Part shown: positions 54,601-64,000 of the stretch, one piece after another | Layout of the letters: each line of letters begins with the position of its first letter | Position numbering within the stretch: the first letter of the stretch is position 1 | Assembly (NCBI RefSeq): GCF_002443255.2 | Contig: NW_019211458.1 | Location: 19,051,509-19,115,508 of the forward strand | Origin: Varroa destructor | Taxonomy: Eukaryota; Arthropoda; Arachnida; Mesostigmata; Varroidae | Direction: 5' to 3' | Length of the DNA stretch: 64,000 nt | Position numbers and translations under genes: made by a program | The notes under the pieces: generated by a model | Databases searched by the model: none | What the model was told of the DNA's origin: nothing | What the model saw: only the letters and a program-made list of their open reading frames with translations

Positions 54601-57600
54601 TCTAAACGTACGCAGTTTATTGTTCCATACCGCATCTGTTGTCCGGCATACCGTAGTGCTTATGCAGAATTTTTTGTCTGCGTAAAAAAGCACCACTCAA
54701 AGTTTTTTGCAGCAATTTGGACCACTCGTGTAGTCATGATTACATATACGTGCCATTTTGTACTACGATGAATCCATTGGTCTGTGCTTGGCCGCCATAG
54801 TTTTCGGCTATTAACACACCTATTGATCAAATGCTGTCTAAAAGAAAGTGGACGCAGCTGAAGCATCGGAGGCTTTTACTTAGTTCTACAGAAATTCAAG
54901 TGAAGTGCCAAGATGTCGGCGCCGTTTTTGTTCCAGCTGTTGTCTTCACCCCACCGCCTTCCTCTATACCCCTCTATACCAAAGGACTACGTTGAATTGG
55001 ATAACTGGCGTATAATAAGCGAAGAAGTCATGGGCCTACCGATAACTGGCACACACTCAATGGACGAAACGTGGCCATGATCCAGATGTCTAGGTGCCCA
55101 TCAATTAGCGACCTAGCAATGACTGGCCGCCACATCTTGCGTCATTTTCTTTCCCGAGATTTCTATTGTACACCTATGTGTAGACCTAATCACCTTCAGC
55201 ATGTCTGTGAAAAAAACCAAACCCATTTGGTCAAGTCGACGGGGAGTATTGGCCTCTATTCCATCTTCACCCTCACCACAATGATAGTTTGATGATCGTG
55301 TTGTGCGCTATGTTCTCTTTTCTGTCTTGTCTTCATCTACCCTAGAGCGAACTTCGGCAGTTTCTTCCGCAGAGGAAGTGAGAATAGGGTATGCATATGC
55401 TGAACTTAACTATGTCTAATATCATAGATCAAGCCAGAGAAGCGCCTTTGATCGGTATATCATATGTAAGAAAGAGTGAGAAGCGGCACCCCGTAAGAAC
55501 TTCATCAGCTCAAATAGAAAAGAAGATTAACGCTAAGGATTGTCTTCGCACGAAGAGGGAGGGGATGACCAAAGGGAGGACCTCATGCATGACGTCTTCA
55601 TCTGGTCGAGCTCAAGACAACGGGCGTGTTCGTATGGCCATATATTTAGCAGTTACACATAATGTCCATCCGCCTAGCTAGTTACGCGGTGATCCCTTTT
55701 GAAGGCGGAAAAATCGGCGGGAGTTCCCTACTTTTTGCCTTGCTTTAGTATCTTCATGTTTGGCTTGGGTGCGGCAGCGAAATGGGTCCATGATCTTGTA
55801 CGGCCGTCAGTAGACAGCCGATCGACCGATGATTGTCGAAGATACAGCAGACGCCTACCAGAATTTTGTCTGCGCGTTTCAGGTATTGAGGACGCTCTCT
55901 ATAGTGCTCTATTGGATTCGACTATTGATCGAGAGCTAAATCGTGAAGCTAATTTATATGTAACAATTCCTCACTGGTTCCTATAGGTTTCTGTTAATCA
56001 GATCTACCTCCAAAATGCAACTGAACCTCTCCAGTGACCTATGCACATAAATTATTTATTTGGTGAACACTGCGAGATGCTGAATCAGGTAAGCTACGTG
56101 AGCTCTGCAGATGCATGTGAGCTATTTTATTCGTCATTTTTCAACATTTTCTAAGAGAAATGCAAATACGTTTATAGACAAAGTATTAGTTAAGCTGATT
56201 CAACTAGTTCGTTGAACTTCCCATAGAAGTTCAGGGAACTATAATAAAGGCATTGTAAGTCATGTTGTTTTTTTTTGGAGAAAGTCACGCAGACTGCCCA
56301 GTCCTTATTCATCTCGTGGTCCACACACATGTCACACTTAGATACCGAAAACATATGTATCAAATAGTATATTGACGCGCTTTGGCCATTCGTACGTTTT
56401 ACCTTCTTTTAATAAGTTTAGGCTATTATTTTTTAAACGGATATGCAATTATAGTACTTTCTGACATTGTGTACTTCACTCAAGTAGTTCCTACGTTCGT
56501 TGACTCGCAACGTACATATTCTGCTTATTTGCCCAATATGTAGGTACAGGCAAGGTACCTTTTTATAGAGATAGAATAGTTTTTCGTAGGTTTCGTCATT
56601 TAATTCTGAGCGTTCGACAGTGTCTAGGTCTAGCTTTCTCCTATGATTTGTCTGTGAGAAAACCGACGTTTTTAAACAATACAGGCATTTATACTGATAG
56701 ATTTTTCAGCCGTTTTTGTGATTTGCTATGTGCATAAATAAGCACCTATTGCAAGAGCGTATAAGTACATACAATTATATATCAACATATAACTGCATAT
56801 GATAAGTCTTTTAAATTACGAAATAAATAACGGCATGGTTTAGCAGCGCGTTATATTGCATTCAAAAATGGAAAATTAATAACATAAACCAGTCAATCGA
56901 GACCGTGTGTTTCGTCTATGGATGGGGTAATAATTTTAAGTAAACTTTCAATGTAGCCTTTGTTTTCATTGTTGTTCTTTCTATTTCACTGCTGTGGACA
57001 GTCCACAAACTAGACCTAGGCCAACTGTTAGCGATTAGAGGAACCGCTCCAGATGCTGGCATTACTTTGTCAGGAAATGCCTACCCCACTCGAAGAAATT
57101 CTCTGTGTCATAGTAGATTCTATACCCTCCATTTGCCTGAAGCCATGTTGTCATCTGCGATATCGTATGTCGATGGAACCTGTCCATAGTAGGGATACGA
57201 CTTGGCACCAAATCTAGGCGCTCTAGGAATCAAAGATCTGGGTGTGTCGCGTCGACGACCTAATGATTTTGATTATAAAGTATCTAATTAGATCATATTT
57301 AAGCAAAAGTATTGAATAGAAGGTAAGGTGTGTAGATAGATGAAAAATAGCTTCTTTAATACTGACATACTCATGGCGTCCCTTTATAGATGGCGTAGGC
57401 ATCTGCTTCGATAACGCAGATATTAAAAATTCGAAAAGCCACAGTAAAACGACCGTTGATAAAACGCTACTATGGTATGTATTATTTCACAGTTAAATGC
57501 GTTTTACGCAATGTATGTGTACATGTATATGTGCACGTACATAATTTCACTGATAATTTCGTTAGTTGGTTTCCTAACGGAGTTGCCCAGAAAAGTTGTA

Positions 57601-60600
57601 TGTTCCTAGTTGTCACCATCGATCAAGATATTAGTTATGTTAGGGGCAAACATTGCATTAGTTTAGCTGCAGACGAGTCTAATCACAGGCAAGGTTACTG
57701 AGCAACTTGACGGTTGTCCTTTCGACAATTGCCTGAATCTGGACTAAATATCAAGTTGATGAAAACGTCAACACCTGTGTCCGCACACTAACCTGTAACC
57801 TACACAGCATTCTGTTTGCTCCCAGCAACAATGGCTCACCTAACGTTCTCGTATTATCTCGAGTTTTTTAGGCTGCCACCGAGCAAACTTCAAGAAAGCA
57901 AGCAGTTTTAAACTATCGCAAATAATACCAGCATTCGTCTTGTGGTGGTCCTTAGTTCAATGGTAAAATAAAGGGCAAGCATATTGGCATTGTTGAGAAT
58001 GAAAAATGGTTGTCTGAAACATTAGCACAAATTGAAGCCGGCGACGACGTCGGTAGTAGGCTTAACGGCAGGTCACTTAAGGCCGAGAAAAAACTACGTC
58101 GAGGCTCCGGCTGTTCTCTAGCGACGCGTCGGGTGCAAGAATCAGAACCTTCAAATATCGATGCACATCTGGTTCATTCATCTTTACGTTTCCTCCAGGC
58201 GCCCCCCGTATGCCTCTTCTAGTGGTCGCTGCTTGCTCCCAATGTCAAATATAGGCTTCATCTACAGTTCATTTCATTTAGGCGTTCAAACCAGCAACAA
58301 CGGCGGCCCGTAAGTAGTAGCACAGAAGCGTTCATCGTTTTTTAAGCCAGATTCTTTTCTTTTAGACATTCGAACTCTTTTACGGCAATAACAAGTACAA
58401 CAAACTCAACCGGTCGCTTAGAAGGTTGAGCCGAGAGGTACCTTCATAATGCCGATGAATCAGTACACGTGTCTATGATTGTTGCTATAGTTGCTTTATG
58501 TGACCGGCATGATTCGAAAAACGCTGGTCCAAACCTAGCTATTGGCCTGTTGGAGACAAAGCAACGCCTCGCTACTACTAAAACTAGCTGAAGGAAGTCG
58601 CAGAAAAAAACCGGTAAAGCCGCATGAACTTCATAAATGTATCTACGTGCTGTGGGGCACATGTCTTCCTCAGTGTCCAATATGTTTTTCTTCAGAACGC
58701 CATATCATTGAATATATGTGAGACGTAAGTACGCTTAGAAAATGGAAGCGGGTGCGGCATCATCAACAATGGTATAGCGGTTTTCGGCCGTGTCATCTTC
58801 GAGTTTAGCATCAGATTCGCTTAAACCAGCATGAAAAAGCTCGACTTCGTAAGCTGCCATCGATCTGAACTCTAGTACCAACATGATCACAGAATAATAA
58901 GATAACGTTGCGATATTTGTTGGCTTTTCGAAGACAGTGTCATAACATGTACGGCTCATGTAATACGCTGGCCAGTGGAAGGAAACAATAGAAAAACTAA
59001 GCACGACGAATCTACTTGTGGAACGTTACCGGTGTCAATCCGGTCATCAGTTCAAGCTCTATATGTATGGCCACTGCGGGCCTCAATGACTGTGACTCAA
59101 CCAATGGACGAGAAATCGCCCTATCTTGTCCCATTATAAGGCAAGCAGGACAGGCATAGTGATATGCAGCAATTCACACGAGAACAAGCCGTTTGAGATG
59201 CGCGTACACACACATATATATTCACGAACGCCGGGGACCGGTTAGGCGCCCTGCGTCGAACCTGAGACGGATCGCGAGAAGGAGTCACGCTGTGCGCGCG
59301 TTGACCAGGAGATGACTCAATTTTCAGGACCGAACGCAGCGGCTACAGAAGAACAACGTAGTGCTCTGGCAACAGTGGATACAACTAAAACCACAATAGA
59401 AGTTAGCTGTCACCAACTAAGCCTGGCTCGCATAGATCGTTGCTATCTTGGTGGCGCTTAATGTTCCCGCTATGCCCCGTATAGCCGGGTGATTAATGGA
59501 ATCTGCTGCGCGGACGATCATATCATATACAAAAGACACCATCCACTCGCTTACGGACACGTTGATCCGTCCACTAAATATATGGCTGTCACACCATGCT
59601 AGTTGCTCGATGTGACCTATTGTTGGCCTGCGTTCGATAGCAGTTCGAAAAGGTCGGAAGTATAAATGTAATATCTCATACATAAACTCAAATGTGACTT
59701 TTAGATTCGGCGATAGACTACAAATTAGTTGTTTTGTACGACTATTTAGACACTTCTGGGAATAGCTGCGTACGTTTTTTCCTCAATGGGCATAAGAACA
59801 AGCAGTGAATTCTGCTGAATACTGCGGTAGCTGTTGCTACTGATTTTATGAAAACGAATAAAGTGCTTTCTAACGAAAACGAGTCGAAGCTGAAGTTTTT
59901 TTTTACGATGTCTTTGCACACTTGCAGGCCCAAGGGTTGCGACAGAGTGTATAGATCATGAATACGATTAATTTATTAGACGTATGCTTTGAATAAATTT
60001 TCGAAGACCCATTCAGCTCCCTAGCACATATATAGGTTAAGGGATATATCAGCATTGCTCAGAAGAGTCTTTAACTCTTCTCAAATACGCTCTTATCAAT
60101 GACCGCTTAACTAAATCGATGAATGTAGCTTATAGTTTGTTGTCTCCTGTGTTTCTATGGATAGGTGCGCTTCGGGGCAGGGATATTGCTTTTTAAATTA
60201 AATGGAGCATCATGAAGAGATAAGTAAGTCGAGAGATGGCTTCTATTAAACAGAAACATTATATCGAAGTGGTAGTTCTGAAAATGACATGTCCTGCGTA
60301 GGTAGCAGTAATATTAGTTAAAACATATGCTTTCAGTTTGACGTTAGCTTCCTGAGATATGACTTCACTGAAGCCGCCTTCCAGTAAATTACAATACTAG
60401 TGATAGCCAAGCACATTCAGAACGAATGATTTTCAACATCCGCAGACGGAACTGACATAGCAAAGAGACTAATAAGATCCGCTGTCGCCACTGTTGCTGT
60501 GGCCTCGCCCTAAATTTTTCCGAAGCCATCACCTTCACGCATTTGAACAGAATACGCCTGACAGACGAGGTCATAACAATATATTAGCGACAGGACACTC

Positions 60601-62098
60601 TCTCTGCAACTTTTTGTCGACAAAGTGTGCGGCATAATAGCGTTCTACCGTTCTAGCACGTTAGCCACGCTCTGAACGTTGGGGCAGCTGACGATAACAA
60701 CAACAATATCAGAAACTCCTTCGGTAAACCAGTCTACATTCCTTTCCTTCCTAACAATTCGTTCGGTACTCAGGCGTCTAGACGCATTCGCTCATCAAAC
60801 ATTCACACGCCTCTCTCTCTTCTTCACGGTATTTTACGTCTCCAGCTGCGGAGATATAGGCCTGCTGTCTTCAGAGTTCAGTCACAGTCCGAAGCCCCTA
60901 ACTTTAGCTGGATGACTTCTATGGGCTTCCTGCGAAGTTCGAATGTGTTAATCGGACGCGGGCTTCTGGCGAAACGAACGCTTCGTGCATGTTTCGAGGG
61001 TGCGTCTCAGCTGAACTGAACACGCCGCTATTATTAGTGTCAGCATCACTGACCGAAACGTCACAAGCTTGCTGGCAGAGCCTATTCCGCTATTACTAGT
61101 CTTCAGCTATTTTTACTGGCCTGGCGTTGTTTCTGGAGCTGCTTACTGAACCTCTCTAATACATCCGTACTAAGCGCTATCACCCATCACTTGGCGATTG
61201 GGCTTCAGTTTGCAGTCCGCAATCCACCGTCCACAACTCGAGTCCGTAAGCCTACGTATCTATGAGTGCGACTAAAGTGAGTGGGTCCTTTTCGTCATGG
61301 TGCTCCGCTCAGATAAAGAAAACCACCCCCCGCCAGGCTCACAAAAGCTGCTGACACTTTCAAATAACATGACGCTTACTGCATATATATTTGAACGAAA
61401 TTGGCGCGAGAATTTCAACTAGCAAGAAGCATTACTAACAGTAGCAATGGTAGAGGTAATGGAACAGCAAAAGAAGCATTATGTCAGCTAGCCAGCTGAC
61501 GATGGAGAGAGAAGGAGTGTGCGGAAACGCTCGGGTGGAGCGCGCTAGATTGAGATGTTAAAGACAGTACGATGGATTTAGGCGGCGGGCGTTGCCATCT
61601 CCGCTCGTCGTCCCGCCATCGTCTGTCGGCCTTACGCTGGCGGAAAGGCAGATGTGCGAATATAGCAACAGCAGCATCAAAAGTAATTCTCTGAGGGACA
61701 TTTCCTACTCATACCACCGCCCAGCGAGGATCTGCTGCTTTTAGTAAAAATAACGATGAGAGGAACGGCAAGATGAGTTGCAGTTAGATGGCGATCGTCG
61801 CGATGTCCTGGTCGTTTGTGCTTGTTTTCTCCCGCTTTGTCTGAGCTAAGATAAAACAACTTTGCAAGAAGGAGCCCAATATATACAGGGTGATGCGCTT
61901 AAATTGAGAAAAAGTTTGGCGGGCTTTCTGTCGTGACGGCCGTGCACGCACCCACTACTCCTACTATCTGACAAAGGCCAATTTTTCCTACAATAAAAGC
62001 ATAAACTCGCCATAGCCAACGTAACTTCTGAAATTTGAGCCAAAATGAACTGTTACCGTATCCCCCAACGCTGGACAAATTACCGCCAAGATGAAAAG

Positions 62099-62117
62099 TT
62101 TTTTTTTTTTTCTTTTT
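62099..62117. repeat. poly(T) tract
   Basis: An almost pure T run (one C). This could be the poly(A) end of a minus-strand retrocopy, but no retroposed gene was recognised beside it. Confidence 0.85.
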
Positions 62118-63352
62118 CCCGAAATCTTATTCTTGTTAGTCTTTATGCGACTTCGCAAAAATCTGAGTAGGATCTTAATGAGTAAACAAGAAGACCCTAG
62201 ATAGAGTTTAAACTTAACCACTGCGAGAATTGATTAGAGCTGCTCGAAAAGCTATTTCTGATCATCTGATACAATACTTTTTGGGGTTTTTCGCTTGTTA
62301 TCAGCCCAAGTTTGATAATATTAGAATTTCTTGCATGTTACGTATTTGAGCGGCCTTTAGTGAGTTTGTCTGTTAATATCGCTTGACGCAAAAGAGCTAT
62401 TTGCAGACTAGTTGGTGATTTAGGTCTTGAATTTAAGCTGTAATCGTAATGGATGGTGGTCATGCTAAATAAGCATGATGGTACCTCTTGCACATCTCAT
62501 CTCACAAATCTCGTTTATATACGGTCTTAGAAACAAAGCACAAGGAAAACTTTCAAGTCAGGCTATATATACATATAGATGTTAGCACATACGTACACAG
62601 TAGATATATAAATATATTTAGAGTGTAGATTCATAGACATCGATATTTCTATCGCTTTAAATCATTGTGCCCTATTCGCGCTGGTCCATTTGATTGGAAT
62701 GAGTTATTTAATAAAGAATACATTTGTATACGTAATATACAAATACTTAAAAAAATCTCATCACTTGCTCGTATTGAAGGTACACGTATGATGATTGAAG
62801 TATCGAAAGCCGAGAAGATTCCCTTTGCAGCATAAAATACGCTTGAACCACCTTGCAGTGTTGTTTCTTAAGTATCAACGCAGACTCAACGCTTACTGCA
62901 TACCACAGGAAATCTCATGTAGAAAAATTTCTATGTGGTCGTGCCGTCCGTACAAAAGTACCGGAAACGTAAGCGTATCTAATTACTGACGTCTTACTGT
63001 GTCTTTAGTTTTGTAATGAACAACACTGACATTTATGACTAGCATTCAGTTTTTACTTTTTGATTATTCTGACAATCTTACTGAAATGGCCGTACCGCGA
63101 TCCGAGGGCTATTAACACCCAGCTGACACTCTGAACGGCCGCCACAGTACAGCAGTCTTATCCATCGTCCTTCACGATGGACAACACGATGGAACGATTA
63201 CGACAAAGATGAAATTACAAGGTAGTTGAGCTCTCGTCTTTCATATCTGTCCCGCAACTCCGTTTTACGATATAAACAGAACTCTTCACGCTACGAATTA
63301 TTATTTCGGTCGTCGCTCCGCCGTCGTGCTGAGTGGAGCGGCCAAGACGTTT

Positions 63353-63365
63353 GGGGGGGGGGGGG
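63353..63365. repeat. poly(G) run
   Basis: Thirteen consecutive G, unusual in this AT-rich context. Length errors from sequencing are likely here. Confidence 0.9.
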
Positions 63366-63509
63366 TATGTTTGGAAGCTATTTTGCAGAACCAGCTCATT
63401 TGGCTAGTCGCTTCAGCTTCCGACTACAATTTAGTGGCACTCTTGTCCCTATTTTTATCTACGATTAGCTAATAATAACATAGTTATAGGATGTTCACGA
63501 CGTGTACGA

Positions 63510-63543
63510 ATAGATAGATAGATAGATAGATAGGATAGATAGA
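63510..63543. repeat. (TAGA)n microsatellite
   Basis: A tetranucleotide run of about eight units with one 1-base interruption, ending 20 bases before the signal-peptide ORF. Confidence 0.9.
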
Positions 63544-63563
63544 AACGCATATATGAGCGATGA

Positions 63564-63959
63564 ATGAATATTTTGTCATTAGCGCTACTGCTGGTAGCAC
63601 TATCGCCGCTATTGTCAAGTGTAATTATTTTGGAAAAATGTTTTTTTGGAAACGCCCAGGTGCCCAACGTCTCGCGCGTCTCCCGCAAACCTCTCTACGC
63701 GGAGCCGTTCCCTCTGCAATTCACTTGTCTCGGGGTCGGTCAAGTGTCTTCCAACCTGACGAACGTAACCCAATGTCGCCCCATAGATACCGGCAACGAA
63801 ACAACGAAAAGCCGTGAACCAGCGACATCACAAACTGTTTCTCTCTCTCTCTCTCCCTCTTGTTGTTTCTATAAAGTTCCTCTGTTGAGTTCTCGGCTAC
63901 TGCTACCGTTCCTGTCATCGTCATCGTTAATATCTTTGATGATAAAATTTCATCTGTAG
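63564..63959 (+). CDS. candidate secreted protein (first exon?)
   Basis: The ATG at 63564 opens 131 codons that begin with a textbook signal peptide, MNILSLALLLVALSPLLSS. A stretch with several N-glycosylation sequons follows (NVS, NLT, NVT, NET) and three Cys (in EKCFFGN, QFTC and TQC). The last third is Ser/Leu-rich over a CT-repeat and looks non-coding; a GTGAAC at 63814 could be a donor there. Another reading is that a short intron ends at the CAG at 63657-63659. The family is not recognised, and the gene would continue beyond the window. Confidence 0.38.
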   Translation: MNILSLALLLVALSPLLSSVIILEKCFFGNAQVPNVSRVSRKPLYAEPFPLQFTCLGVGQVSSNLTNVTQCRPIDTGNETTKSREPATSQTVSLSLSPSCCFYKVPLLSSRLLLPFLSSSSLISLMIKFHL

Positions 63960-64000
63960 CAACAAACGCCCGGTGTCAGCTGCCGGTGATAAAAATCTCG

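Larger units (their letters stand above)
47226..63563. other. gene-poor AT-rich region
   Basis: About 16 kb without a convincing gene. It holds several long AT microsatellites and many ORFs of 60-165 codons without domains. The longest, 49349-49843 plus strand, is rich in Phe, Leu, Lys and Asn as expected of AT-rich noise. More GC-rich patches at about 51400-51720, 55600-55990, 58050-58210 and 59200-59640 look more coding-like but could not be assigned. Confidence 0.5.

Noticed and set aside
55699..55986. 95-codon plus-strand ORF in a GC-richer patch
   Set aside because: It does not start with ATG, and no domain or partner exon could be found. Left as a possible exon only in the description of the gene-poor region.
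57958..57990. tRNA 5'-half-like sequence (GTTCAATGGTAAAAT)
   Set aside because: It resembles an A box, but no B box and no complementary acceptor stem follow.

Overview
This is a window of animal nuclear DNA. It has spliced genes with GT-AG introns, AT-rich spacers, many microsatellites, decayed DNA transposons and one 100-N assembly gap. An arthropod fits best: the core promoter at 1190-1253 is of arthropod type and the fossils are mariner-like. A mite or other chelicerate is possible, but that is a guess and not something the sequence proves.

Three multi-exon genes can be reconstructed with every exon in phase. (1) Plus strand, 6851-17573, 14 coding exons, 921 aa: a BTB-BACK-kelch protein of the IVNS1ABP family. 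(2) Minus strand, 22669-25946, 4 coding exons, 423 aa: the 26S proteasome AAA-ATPase Rpt5 (PSMC3). (3) Plus strand, 27750-46659, 14 coding exons, 1261 aa: a C2H2/AT-hook nuclear protein resembling ZNF839 (DUF4764), with a 16-nt first coding exon and a long polyglutamine tract. Genes 1 and 2 converge across about 5 kb of AT-rich spacer that holds the gap and a puzzling minus-strand ORF at 17780-18079. Genes 2 and 3 diverge from a 1.8-kb interval, and both start codons sit in an AAAATGGC context.

The introns of gene 3 hold three different transposon-type fossils: a FLYWCH-like fragment (28381-28563), a mariner transposase (29673-30603) and a DUF4817/DDE transposase (43949-44815). From 46660 to about 63560 I find no convincing gene, only microsatellites and short ORFs. 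At the far right, an ORF with a signal peptide (63564-63959) may be the first exon of a secreted protein. At the left, a TATA/Inr/DPE-like core promoter about 5.6 kb upstream of gene 1 may be its real promoter.

Functionally the three genes look unrelated: an actin- or cullin-linked kelch adaptor, a proteasome motor and a nuclear zinc-finger protein. I see no operon-like or cassette-like system. The most unusual items are the Cys-loop-receptor-like antisense ORF, the repeated short motif in the ZNF839-like protein, and the layered transposon fossils.
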